DNA of 10,634 nt from Clostridia bacterium (lineage in GTDB: Bacteria; Bacillota; Clostridia; Oscillospirales; CAG-382), in the NCBI GenBank assembly GCA_017397605.1, contig JAFQII010000269.1:1-10634 (forward strand), written 5' to 3'. Positions 1 to 6,939 of the stretch are shown one piece after another. Below the pieces are notes generated by a model. The model was not told the origin of the DNA, made no database searches, and saw only the letters and a list, made by a program, of their open reading frames with translations. Numbering within the stretch: position 1 is the stretch's first letter; each line of letters starts with the position of its first letter. Position numbers and translations under genes: made by a program.

Positions 1-23
1 AAAACAAAGAGAGGTAATTTCCC

Positions 24-1340
24 ATGAAAAGACTCCTTTCCCTGCTTATGGCATGCGTGATGCTGCTGGCAGTCGGCGTTCTCGCTTCCTGCGATAAGGA
101 AGACGGCGGCGATGCTCCCACCGCATACGGCTACGAAGGCACCAAAGAACTCGCTGCACAGGGTGCAGAAAACGCAGTTCCCGGTACGGTTACCGGCGAC
201 CCCAAGGCTGTTAAGATCGGCGTGATCCTGATCGGCGACGATGCAGAGGGTTACTCCAAGGCACACATCGACGGCATCAAGACCGCCGCTTCCAAGCTCG
301 GCATCGGCGAAGAGCAGATCATCTGGAAGACCCATGTAAAAGAAGATGACTCCGTTACCACCAATGCAAATCAGCTCATCGCTGACGGCTGTACCTACAT
401 CATCTCCAACTCCTACGGCCATCAGGACTACATGCTCCAGCTGGCTAAGGACAACCCCACCATTCACTTCATCGCAATGACCGGTGACAAGGCTGCTTCC
501 GAAAAGCTGTCCAACTACTCCAACGCATTCACCAAGGTGTTTGAGTCCCGTTACGTTGCAGGTGTTGTTGCAGGTCTCAAGCTCAAAGAGCTCATCGATG
601 GCGGCAAGCTGACCGACAAGAACTACGACGGCGAAAACGTCAAGATCGGTTATGTCGGCGCGTTCACCTTTGCAGAGGTTATCTCCGGTTACACCTCGTT
701 CTATCTCGGCGTCAAGTCTGTTGTTTCCAATGTTGTCATGGACGTTCAGTTTACCGACTCCTGGTACAACTTTGACGCAGAAAAAGCAGCAGCTGCATCT
801 CTCGTTGACAGCGGCTGTGTCATCATCAGCCAGCACGCAGACTCTGCAGGTGCTCCCACCGCAGTAGAAGAAGCTCACAGCAAGGGCAAAGAAGTTTACT
901 GCGTAGGTTACAACGTTTCCATGCTGGACGTTGCGCCCAACTCTGCGCTTACTTCCGCTACCAACGTCTGGGCTGCTTACTATGAGTACGCTCTGACCCA
1001 GGCGATCAACGGCGAAAACGTTGCTACCAACTGGGCAGCAGGCTACAAGGAAAATGCTGTCAAGATCACCGACCTCGGCCCCGCATGTGCTGCAGGCACG
1101 CAGGCTAAGGTTGACGAAGTTATCGGCAAGATCAAGTCCGGCGAGCTCCATGTATTTGACGTTTCTACCTTTACCGTAGGCGGCAAGAACATTACCTGGG
1201 CATACGCTACCGATACCAACGGCGACTTTGTATACGACACCAACAACGTTGTTGCTGACGGCTACTACCACGAGTCCCACACCCAGTCTGCTCCGTCCTT
1301 CTCCATCCAGATTGACGGCATCCGCTGGATCAACAAATAA
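24..1340 (+). CDS. BMP-family (PnrA-like) substrate-binding lipoprotein of a nucleoside ABC importer
   Basis: This 438-residue protein is the extracellular, lipid-anchored receptor of the importer encoded downstream. It begins with a lipoprotein signal (basic MKR, hydrophobic core, lipobox L20-A21-S22-C23), so Cys23 should carry the lipid. A flexible tether follows to about residue 62. The periplasmic-binding-like domain starts at VKIGVILIGDD (63-73) and shows BMP-family landmarks: YVGAFTFAEVISGYTSFYLG (210-229), the EKAAAASLVDSG segment (253-264), QHADSAG (270-276) and VYCVGYN (291-297). Known family members (PnrA/TmpC, YufN) bind purine and other nucleosides; the exact ligand here is inferred. 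ATG24 follows AGAGAGG (8-14) at 9 bases. The codon choice (many TTC, AAC, GAC) suggests high expression. The promoter lies outside the window. The gene leads an operon whose next gene begins 154 bases on. Confidence 0.95.
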   Translation: MKRLLSLLMACVMLLAVGVLASCDKEDGGDAPTAYGYEGTKELAAQGAENAVPGTVTGDPKAVKIGVILIGDDAEGYSKAHIDGIKTAASKLGIGEEQIIWKTHVKEDDSVTTNANQLIADGCTYIISNSYGHQDYMLQLAKDNPTIHFIAMTGDKAASEKLSNYSNAFTKVFESRYVAGVVAGLKLKELIDGGKLTDKNYDGENVKIGYVGAFTFAEVISGYTSFYLGVKSVVSNVVMDVQFTDSWYNFDAEKAAAASLVDSGCVIISQHADSAGAPTAVEEAHSKGKEVYCVGYNVSMLDVAPNSALTSATNVWAAYYEYALTQAINGENVATNWAAGYKENAVKITDLGPACAAGTQAKVDEVIGKIKSGELHVFDVSTFTVGGKNITWAYATDTNGDFVYDTNNVVADGYYHESHTQSAPSFSIQIDGIRWINK

Positions 1341-1362
1341 TAATCCCCGAGTAATAATCCCC
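1338..1362. repeat. Short tandem direct repeat over the stop codon region
   Basis: TAATAATCCCC occurs at 1338-1348, including the stop codon of the binding-protein gene, and again at 1352-1362, a period of 14 bases. A decayed third start (TAATCAAG) follows at 1366. The copies sit directly before the MITE-like element at 1373. They may be replication slippage or debris of the insertion. The CCCCT at 1359-1363 could also pair with AGGGG at 1375-1379, giving a weak 3' hairpin. Confidence 0.55.
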
Positions 1363-1372
1363 TGATAATCAA

Positions 1373-1454
1373 GTAGGGGCGCGCATCGCGCGTTCGTAAA
1401 AACCGAGGTCGGCTCTGACTTTTGGCTTCACGGACGGGCAATGCCCGCCCCTAC
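1373..1454. repeat. MITE/REP-like palindromic element between binding-protein and ATPase genes
   Basis: The element is 82 bases and is bounded by a perfect 9-base terminal inverted repeat, GTAGGGGCG (1373-1381) and CGCCCCTAC (1446-1454). Each end carries a further small palindrome: GCGCGCATCGCGCG on the left (1378-1391) and CGGGCA-A-TGCCCG on the right (1435-1447). The interior is unrelated sequence. GTAGGGGCG-ended dispersed repeats are, to my recollection, common in intergenic DNA of Oscillospiraceae-like genomes; only one copy is in this window, so dispersion cannot be seen here. It encodes nothing. On RNA it could fold into a hairpin that protects the upstream mRNA or weakens read-through into the ATPase gene. 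No clear target-site duplication is visible. Confidence 0.6.
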
Positions 1455-1481
1455 AATTCCTTTTTCTTATATCTTTTCTAC

Positions 1482-1497
1482 GGAGGTTTCTCCTGTG
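1482..1497 (+). promoter_or_regulatory. Ribosome binding site and GTG start that fix the ATPase N terminus
   Basis: GGAGG (1482-1486) is 8 bases before GTG1495. An in-frame ATG at 1441 lies inside the palindromic element and has no such site, and ATG1507 is 20 bases away, so GTG1495 is the preferred start. GGAG (1482-1485) could pair with CTCC (1490-1493) across a 4-base loop, a tiny hairpin that would partly hide the site. Confidence 0.75.
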
Positions 1498-3033
1498 AAC
1501 ACAAACATGACCCCCGCGGTCACGTTTCGAGGCGTGACCAAAACATTTGGCGACAATTATGCCAACAAAGATATCACGATGGACATCTATTCCGGCGAGA
1601 TCCTTGCGTTGCTGGGCGAAAACGGCAGCGGCAAGACCACGCTGATGAATATGCTGTCGGGCATTTACTATCCCGACGGCGGCGAGATCTTTATTCGCGG
1701 AAAAAAGGCGGCGATCCGTTCTCCGCATGACGCGCACGAGCTGGGCATCGGTATGATCCACCAGCATTTTAAACTCGTTGACGTGTTTACCGCGACGGAA
1801 AACGTTTTGCTGGGTATCCGCGGAGAGGGCAAGTATAACCCTGCCGCAGCTGCAGCACGCATCCGCGAGATCTGCGCCACCTATGGCTTTGAACTCGATC
1901 CTTCTCAGAAGGTTTATGATATGACCGTCTCTCAAAAACAGACCTTGGAAATCGTCAAGGCGCTGTACCGCGGTGCGGAAATCCTGATTCTGGACGAGCC
2001 GACTGCCGTGCTGACCCCCCAAGAGGCGGATAAACTGTTCTCGGTGCTTCGCAACATGCGTGCCGAGGGCAAGACCGTGATCATCATTACGCACAAGCTG
2101 CAGGAGGTGCTGTCGATTTCCGACCGCGTTGCCATTTTGCGCAAGGGCGGATACATCGACACCGTAGACACCTCTTCCGCGACCGAGCTTTCGCTGACCG
2201 AATTGATGGTCGGCAAAAAGGTGGAGCTGGAGATTGAGCGCCCGTCGGTCAAAGACCGTGTGCTCCGTCTGCAGGTACAGCATGTCAACGCGTTTAACAG
2301 CGAGGGCACGCAGGTGCTGACCGATGTTTCGTTTGACGCCTACGGCGGCGAAATTCTCGGCATCGCAGGCATTTCGGGCTGTGGACAAAAAGAGCTTTTG
2401 GAAGCCGTTGCAGGTCTGCAAAAGGTCGAAGAGGGCAGCGAAATTCTGTACGATGATCCCAAAGGCAAGCGCGAGTCCTTGCTCGGCAAGTCTCCCAAGC
2501 AGATCAAGCGCATGGGCATTTCGCTCTCGTTCGTTCCCGAGGACCGACTCGGCATGGGTCTGGTTGGAAGCATGGGCATGACGGGCAACATGATGCTCAA
2601 GAGCTACAGCGACGGGCGCTCGCTGATTGCGGAGACCAAAGCGCCCAAGGAGCTTGCCGAAAAGATCCGCGACGAGCTGGAGGTCGTCACACCCTCCATC
2701 AACACGCCCGTCCGCAGACTCTCGGGCGGTAATATTCAAAAAGTCTTGGTCGGACGTGAGATCGCGTCCTCGCCTGCCGTGCTGATGACCGCTTATGCGG
2801 TGCGCGGCCTGGATATCAACGCGTCCTACACCATTTATCATCTGCTCAACCAGCAAAAGCAAAAAGGTGTTGCCGTCATCTTTGTCGGCGAGGATCTGGA
2901 CGTTCTCTTGGCGCTTTGCGACCGTATTCTGGTGCTTTGCGGCGGCAGAGTCAACGGTATTGTGGATGCAAAAGAAACCACCAAGGAGCAGATCGGCTAC
3001 CTGATGACCAACTTGAAGGAGGAAAACGCATGA
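1495..3033 (+). CDS. Tandem-domain ABC transporter ATPase of nucleoside importer (YufO/NupO-like)
   Basis: This 512-residue cytoplasmic protein carries two ABC ATPase domains and powers uptake through the two permeases that follow. The N half has Walker A GENGSGKTT (41-49), Q-loop Q90, Walker B ILILDEP (163-169) and H-loop H200. The C half has the canonical signature LSGGNIQK (409-416), but its Walker A position reads GISGCGQKE (292-300), without the GKS/T lysine, and its Walker B region reads VLMTAYAV before RGLD (437-440). The N-half signature is also weak (MTVSQKQ, 143-149). Thus one composite nucleotide site looks intact and the other degenerate, as is usual in the RbsA/YufO class of sugar and nucleoside importers. 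The first 18 codons of the longer open frame are not counted as coding. The stop TGA overlaps the next gene's ATG (3030-3033), implying coupled translation. Confidence 0.95.
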   Translation: MNTNMTPAVTFRGVTKTFGDNYANKDITMDIYSGEILALLGENGSGKTTLMNMLSGIYYPDGGEIFIRGKKAAIRSPHDAHELGIGMIHQHFKLVDVFTATENVLLGIRGEGKYNPAAAAARIREICATYGFELDPSQKVYDMTVSQKQTLEIVKALYRGAEILILDEPTAVLTPQEADKLFSVLRNMRAEGKTVIIITHKLQEVLSISDRVAILRKGGYIDTVDTSSATELSLTELMVGKKVELEIERPSVKDRVLRLQVQHVNAFNSEGTQVLTDVSFDAYGGEILGIAGISGCGQKELLEAVAGLQKVEEGSEILYDDPKGKRESLLGKSPKQIKRMGISLSFVPEDRLGMGLVGSMGMTGNMMLKSYSDGRSLIAETKAPKELAEKIRDELEVVTPSINTPVRRLSGGNIQKVLVGREIASSPAVLMTAYAVRGLDINASYTIYHLLNQQKQKGVAVIFVGEDLDVLLALCDRILVLCGGRVNGIVDAKETTKEQIGYLMTNLKEENA

Positions 3034-4172
3034 GCAACCAAATGACAAAAAAGCGCGAACCCCTCTTTCATATCGTGCGCCGCGACAATATGCCGATGCT
3101 CGCGGCATGGGGCTACCGCATCGGTGCGTTTGTACTCGCACTGCTTTTGAACGCCGTCTTTGTGTGGTGCATGGTACGCGTCGATCCGATCACGTTCTAC
3201 AGCACGATGTGGGAAGGCGCGTTTGGCTCCGAAAGCTACATCTGGGCAACCCTCAAGGCGGCGGCAAAGCTGCTTTGCATCGCGGTCGCACTTTCTCCCG
3301 CGTTTAAAATGCGGTTTTGGAACATCGGCGCGGAAGGCCAGGTTTTGATCGGCGGTATGGCGGCGGCGTTTGTGATGTATCATTACACCGCGCTCCCGAC
3401 GGTTGTGCTGTTTTTGGTGATGATCATCGCAAGTATCATCGCAGGCGGTATCTGGGGCTTTTTGCCCGCGTTCTTCAAGGCAAAAATGAACGCAAACGAA
3501 ACGCTGTTTACCCTGATGATGAACTACATCGCCATGAACGTCGTCGACTATTTCTATGACAAGTGGCGCGGATTCCGTTCCGCACTGGGCATTCTCAACC
3601 AAAACACCAAGATCGGTTGGTTTGCCTCGATCTGGAAAGACAACGATACCGACGGTTTGATGACCAACGAGGATTTTTGGTTTATCGTGGTCATTCTGGT
3701 CATTATGACTTTGATGTTCTTCTACCTCAAGCTGACCAAGCAGGGCTACGAGATCTCCGTTGTGGGCGAATCGCACAACATGGCTCGCTACGCGGGCATC
3801 AGCGTCAACAAGGTCATTCTGCGCACCATGATCCTTTCGGGTGCGATCTGCGGTTTTTGCGGCTTTTTGGTCGTCTCCTCGCAGAGCCATACGATCTCCT
3901 CGGGTCTGGCGAGCGGCTACGGCTTTACGGCGATCATCGTCGCATGGCTGTCTAAGTTTAACACCTTTACGATGGCGGGCGTCTCTCTGCTGATCGTCGC
4001 GCTGGAAAAAGGCTCGGCTTTGATGGCAAACACCTACGGCATGCGCGGCTTTTCGTCCTCTGCGGCGGATGTCATGGTCGGCGCAATGCTGCTGTTGATC
4101 ATCGGCAGTGAATTCTTTATCAACTACAAACTGATGTTTCGCAAAAAAGATAAGGAGGTGCAGGCGGCATGA
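3030..4172 (+). CDS. ABC transporter permease, nucleoside importer subunit 1 (YufP/NupP-like)
   Basis: This 380-residue integral membrane protein belongs to the BPD_transp_2 permease family and should form half of the transport channel. Membrane segments are visible from about residues 30-50, 78-92, 104-118, 123-150, 215-233, 262-284, 297-307, 313-326 and 345-366. Family landmarks are FWNIGAEGQ (96-104), NANETLFTLMMNYIA (154-168) and the cytoplasmic coupling stretch VVGESHNMARYAGI (244-257), which contacts the ATPase. The basic ends (KKR near the start, RKKDK at 371-375) fit cytosolic placement. ATG3030 lies 7 bases after AAGGAGG (3016-3022) and overlaps the ATPase stop, so upstream in-frame codons are excluded. 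It overlaps the second permease gene by ATGA at 4169-4172. Confidence 0.95.
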   Translation: MSNQMTKKREPLFHIVRRDNMPMLAAWGYRIGAFVLALLLNAVFVWCMVRVDPITFYSTMWEGAFGSESYIWATLKAAAKLLCIAVALSPAFKMRFWNIGAEGQVLIGGMAAAFVMYHYTALPTVVLFLVMIIASIIAGGIWGFLPAFFKAKMNANETLFTLMMNYIAMNVVDYFYDKWRGFRSALGILNQNTKIGWFASIWKDNDTDGLMTNEDFWFIVVILVIMTLMFFYLKLTKQGYEISVVGESHNMARYAGISVNKVILRTMILSGAICGFCGFLVVSSQSHTISSGLASGYGFTAIIVAWLSKFNTFTMAGVSLLIVALEKGSALMANTYGMRGFSSSAADVMVGAMLLLIIGSEFFINYKLMFRKKDKEVQAA

Positions 4173-5164
4173 CAGTTGACATTCTGATTGGTTGGTTACA
4201 GCAGGCGATCCGCTTTGCGGCATTTATCATGCTGGCATCTCTCGGCGAGCTTCTGATCGAAAAATCGGGCTCCTTGAACCTCGGTACGCCCGGTACGATG
4301 TGTGTCGGCGCGGCGGCGGGCTTTATCTCCGTATTCTATTACTGCAATTCTACCGAAGATCCCAACGCGGCGATCATCATTTTGCTGGCGCTGGGCGTAT
4401 CGTTTGTTGCGGCGACGTTTATGGGTGTGCTGTTTGGCTTCTTTACGATCTCCCTGCGCATCAACCAAAACGTCGTCGGTTTGGTGATGACGATGTTCGG
4501 CTGCGGTCTGGCAGAATTTTTGTCGGTCTATTTTATCAAGTCCGAAAGCGGCAACGTCCGCTGTCAGGAGGCGTATGATGTTCTGACTGCCAAGATTCCG
4601 TTTTTGTCGGACAAGCTCGGCTACGTCTCGGACATCCTGTTCTCCTACGGGTTTATGGTGTATGCGACGATCGCTTTGATCGTGGGTATGATGATCTTTT
4701 TGTACCGCACGCGTGCCGGTCTCAACCTGCGCGCCGTGGGCGAAAACCCCGGCACGGCAGATGCGGCGGGCATCAACGTCACCGGCTACAAATACGCGGC
4801 GGCATGTGTCGGCTCGGGCCTTATCGGCATGGCGGGCATCTTCTGCGTCATGGAGTTTAAGAGCGGCGCTTGGGCGACCGCAGATGTTCCCGCAATCGAA
4901 GCGTTTGGCTGGCTTGCGGTTGCGCTCGTTATTTTTGCGCTGTGGAAACCGATCAATCTGCTTTGGGGCGCGGTTGTCTTCGGCGTGTGCTACTGGGCAG
5001 AATCCTACCTGCCGCAGATGGGCATCGTGATTTCGACGGACATCGTGCAGATGCTGCCGTACGTCATTACGATCCTCGTTCTGATCGTGGTCAACCTCCG
5101 CAAAAACAAGGAAAACCAAGGCCCTGCATCCCTCGGCTTGCCGTATTTCCGCGAGGAAAGATAA
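4169..5164 (+). CDS. ABC transporter permease, nucleoside importer subunit 2 (YufQ/NupQ-like)
   Basis: This 331-residue membrane protein is the second BPD_transp_2 permease and is expected to pair with the product of the preceding gene. It is highly hydrophobic, with segments near residues 12-30, 42-58, 68-95, 102-123, 160-179, 207-228, 247-259, 262-276 and 295-310. Family landmarks are GELLIEKSGSLNLGTPG (26-42), the coupling loop LNLRAVGENPGTADAAGI (185-202) and GWLAVALVIFALWKP (247-261). The C-terminal tail LGLPYFREER (322-331) resembles that of clostridial relatives as I recall them. ATG4169 follows AAGGAGG (4152-4158) at 10 bases and overlaps the previous stop by 4 bases. This is the last gene of the operon; hairpins start 12 bases after it. 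Confidence 0.95.
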   Translation: MTVDILIGWLQQAIRFAAFIMLASLGELLIEKSGSLNLGTPGTMCVGAAAGFISVFYYCNSTEDPNAAIIILLALGVSFVAATFMGVLFGFFTISLRINQNVVGLVMTMFGCGLAEFLSVYFIKSESGNVRCQEAYDVLTAKIPFLSDKLGYVSDILFSYGFMVYATIALIVGMMIFLYRTRAGLNLRAVGENPGTADAAGINVTGYKYAAACVGSGLIGMAGIFCVMEFKSGAWATADVPAIEAFGWLAVALVIFALWKPINLLWGAVVFGVCYWAESYLPQMGIVISTDIVQMLPYVITILVLIVVNLRKNKENQGPASLGLPYFREER

Positions 5165-5175
5165 GAAGGGGGACG

Positions 5176-5209
5176 TTTAAGAAACTTTCTTAAAAGAAAG
5201 TTTCTTAAA
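5176..5209. repeat. Perfect 34-base A+T-rich palindrome
   Basis: Two 16-base arms, TTTAAGAAACTTTCTT (5176-5191) and its exact complement at 5194-5209, flank a 2-base centre (AA). No T-run follows in either direction, so it is not a classic terminator. It starts 12 bases after the permease stop and could be a transcript-end stabiliser, a protein binding site or a dispersed REP-type unit. The arms are perfect by inspection; the role is unknown. Confidence 0.8.
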
Positions 5210-5229
5210 AATCTTCAAAGAATTTGATG

Positions 5230-5248
5230 CCGAAAACTTCGTTTTCGG
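5230..5248. other. Small perfect hairpin in the operon trailer
   Basis: CCGAAAAC (5230-5237) and GTTTTCGG (5241-5248) form an 8-base stem with a TTC loop. There is no T-run after it (GGAAAAAA follows). It is the middle of three successive hairpins after the transporter operon. Confidence 0.6.
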
Positions 5249-5260
5249 GGAAAAAACAAG

Positions 5261-5294
5261 AGCACACGGTTCGTCAAAGCCGTGTGCTTTTTTT
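5261..5294 (+). terminator. Rho-independent terminator of the transporter operon
   Basis: The stem AGCACACGG (5261-5269) / CCGTGTGCT (5280-5288) has 9 perfect base pairs and a 10-base loop. It is followed by seven T residues (5288-5294) and preceded by an A-rich stretch. It ends about 130 bases after the last permease codon. The next gene's -35 box begins 1 base after the T-run, so terminator and promoter are packed back to back. Confidence 0.88.
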
Positions 5295-5295
5295 A

Positions 5296-5324
5296 TTGAC
5301 AAAATCCCTTTGCGGTGGTATACT
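5296..5324 (+). promoter_or_regulatory. Sigma-A promoter of the exported glycosidase-like gene
   Basis: TTGACA (5296-5301) is a perfect -35 box and TATACT (5319-5324) a near-perfect -10 box, with a 17-base spacer. A GGTAT/ATACC pair (5317-5321, 5331-5335) brackets the -10 and start-point region. The expected transcript start near 5331 leaves a leader of about 25 bases before GTG5356, and excludes the earlier in-frame ATG at 5224. Confidence 0.88.
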
Positions 5325-5355
5325 TGAACCATACCGAAAGCAAGGAGAGATACGC

Positions 5356-6849
5356 GTGAGAAAGACAGCAATCAGAATCATTGCGATCATTTTGGCAGCC
5401 GTATGTTCGGCAGTGCCTTTTACGGGAGTGAGTGCAAGTATGACAATCAAAGATATTGCAGAAGAGCAGGTGGTCGATCTGACCGCTTACATCAATGCGC
5501 TTGTGTTGCCAAACGGCGCGTTTCCGATGAACGAGCCATCCGTTTCAAACTTTTCGACGCAGGGGCTGGAGACGATCGACGGCGTTACGCCCGAGGTTTA
5601 CACCCGGTGGCCTGCGGGCAAAATCGTCCCGTATTTCTCGGAGCTGGCGATTCTCGGCGCGCTCAAAACCTCGCCCGATGGGGCAAAAGAGGCGGCAGAA
5701 CGTTTTATCGATTGGTATTTTGCGCATCTCAATGACAAAACGACCGATCTCAACGGTGTGGACGGCACGGTCTATGACTACTATTGCTTTGTCGATCCCG
5801 CGGACAGTGAGCACATCATCGAAGTGACCGTCCGCAAGCTCAACGAGCACAAATACACCGACAATCCGTCCGAAAACCCCAATGACTACGACTCCACAGA
5901 CTCGTACGCGGCTTGCTTTCTGCGCGTGCTGTATGAGTATTACAAAAATTACGGCGGCGACTTGCTGAAAGACAAAAAAGACGATGTTTTGCGCATCGTC
6001 GGTGCGCTCAAATCGACCTACGTTCCCGCGCTCGGGCTGACGGGCGCAAAGCCGAATTACATGGTTTGCTACCTGATGGACAACTGCGAGGTGTATGACG
6101 GACTGGTTGCGGGCGCCAAGCTGTTTGACGAGCTCTACGGCGACCAAGCGGCGGCAAAAGAACTGCAGGAACTTTCCGGGACGGTCAAAAACGCGATCGA
6201 AACGCACCTTTGGTCCGACGAGCTCGGCGCGTACTATCCCTACGTGTTTGCCGACGGCAAAGCACCTGGGAAGATCGACCTCGACGTGTTCTATCCCGAT
6301 GCGACGGCGCAGTTGTTTGCGATCTCTTACGGGCTGATCGAGCCGGAAAGCGAGCGTGCGCAAAAGCTGTATGCCGATTTCAACAGCCATTTCGGAACGA
6401 GACTGCAGGGCTGGCACGTGCTCAAAACGGGCGATGCATTCCCGTGGGCGTCCATTTCGGGCGTGGCTGCAAAGATGCAGGACTATGAGCGTTTGGAGAT
6501 CTATATCCAGGTGATCAAGTCGCGTTTCCAACCGAGCGGATACGGCTATCCTTTTTATAACTCCGAAGCGGGCGCGATGCTGAACATGTACGATATCTTT
6601 TTGAACAGCGAGTATTACAAAGAAACCTATCTCTCCGCAGATGCGGTCTCTTCCCCCGAGAGCGAAACAGAAAGCAGTACCGCTGAGTCAACCGTGTCTG
6701 CGGCAGAAAGCACGGACGAAGCAAACGGTCAAAAGGGCGGTATCGGCAAATACCTTCTGATCGGCGGGCTTGCCGCGCTTGCGATCGCGGGTGTCTTGGT
6801 CTTTGCGATCCGAAAAAAAGCAAAAAAACATCACCCTGCACAAAAATAA
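5356..6849 (+). CDS. Exported, C-terminally membrane-anchored protein, probable six-hairpin (alpha/alpha)6 glycosidase-like fold
   Basis: The 497-residue product begins with a Sec signal peptide (MRKTAIRIIAIILAAV..., likely cleavage after VSA at 25-27). A helical domain covers roughly 30-425. A Glu/Ser/Thr-rich linker (433-457) leads to a single membrane helix (464-485) and a basic tail (RKKAKKHH, 486-493), so the main domain should face outwards with a short cytosolic tail. There is no LPXTG sorting motif. The domain has repeated Tyr/Trp/Asp-rich helical units: YDSTDSYAACFLRVLYEYY (178-196), YPDATAQLFAISYGL (313-327), FPWASISGVAAKM (362-374) and YPFYNSEAGAMLNM (398-411). The pattern resembles six-hairpin glycosidases and related toroids. 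Substrate and catalytic residues are not established; Asp179 and Asp182 in DSTDSYA are candidates. GTG5356 follows AAGGAG (5342-5347) at 8 bases. No terminator follows the gene, so transcripts may run into the next gene. Confidence 0.72.
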   Translation: MRKTAIRIIAIILAAVCSAVPFTGVSASMTIKDIAEEQVVDLTAYINALVLPNGAFPMNEPSVSNFSTQGLETIDGVTPEVYTRWPAGKIVPYFSELAILGALKTSPDGAKEAAERFIDWYFAHLNDKTTDLNGVDGTVYDYYCFVDPADSEHIIEVTVRKLNEHKYTDNPSENPNDYDSTDSYAACFLRVLYEYYKNYGGDLLKDKKDDVLRIVGALKSTYVPALGLTGAKPNYMVCYLMDNCEVYDGLVAGAKLFDELYGDQAAAKELQELSGTVKNAIETHLWSDELGAYYPYVFADGKAPGKIDLDVFYPDATAQLFAISYGLIEPESERAQKLYADFNSHFGTRLQGWHVLKTGDAFPWASISGVAAKMQDYERLEIYIQVIKSRFQPSGYGYPFYNSEAGAMLNMYDIFLNSEYYKETYLSADAVSSPESETESSTAESTVSAAESTDEANGQKGGIGKYLLIGGLAALAIAGVLVFAIRKKAKKHHPAQK

Positions 6850-6874
6850 AAAATATCTTTGTGTACCATGCCCC

Positions 6875-6903
6875 TTGTTCTGCTTTGCATGATGTGGTAT
6901 CAT
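6875..6903 (+). promoter_or_regulatory. Probable promoter of the DUF4855 gene
   Basis: TTGTTC (6875-6880) and TATCAT (6898-6903) are spaced by 17 bases, a fair sigma-A match. The predicted start near 6910 gives a leader of about 30 bases before ATG6940. The downstream half is covered by an inverted repeat (6885-6907), which implies repressible expression. Confidence 0.65.
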
Positions 6904-6907
6904 GCAA
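6885..6907. promoter_or_regulatory. Candidate operator: 9-base perfect inverted repeat over the -10 box
   Basis: TTGCATGAT (6885-6893) and ATCATGCAA (6899-6907) are exact inverted copies separated by GTGGT. The site spans the spacer end and the whole -10 box. Such placement typically blocks polymerase when a dimeric repressor is bound. The size (9-5-9) suits a LacI-, GntR- or TetR-like dimer; no candidate regulator gene lies next to it. Confidence 0.6.
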
Positions 6908-6939
6908 GCGTAAGCACAAAAACAAGGAGAGTACCAAAA

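Noticed and set aside
1441..1494. Upstream extension of the ATPase from ATG1441
   Set aside because: ATG1441 lies within the palindromic element and lacks a ribosome binding site. The ABC domain begins right after GTG1495, which has GGAGG at proper spacing.
1369..3141. Long minus-strand open frame (about 590 codons) opposite the ATPase gene
   Set aside because: It is antisense to a clearly conserved ATPase. Its product is Arg/His/Gln-rich low-information sequence with no recognisable domain, and stop codons are missing only because of the sense-strand codon bias.
2997..4223. Minus-strand open frame opposite the first permease gene
   Set aside because: Its translation is full of His, Asp and Arg, typical of the complement of a membrane-protein gene, and it has no ribosome binding site or domain.
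4196..5119. Minus-strand open frame opposite the second permease gene
   Set aside because: It has the same character as the other antisense frames and overlaps a conserved permease.
5545..6531. Minus-strand open frame opposite the exported toroid-like gene
   Set aside because: It has no signal, domain or start site. The plus-strand gene has a perfect promoter, a ribosome binding site and a signal peptide.
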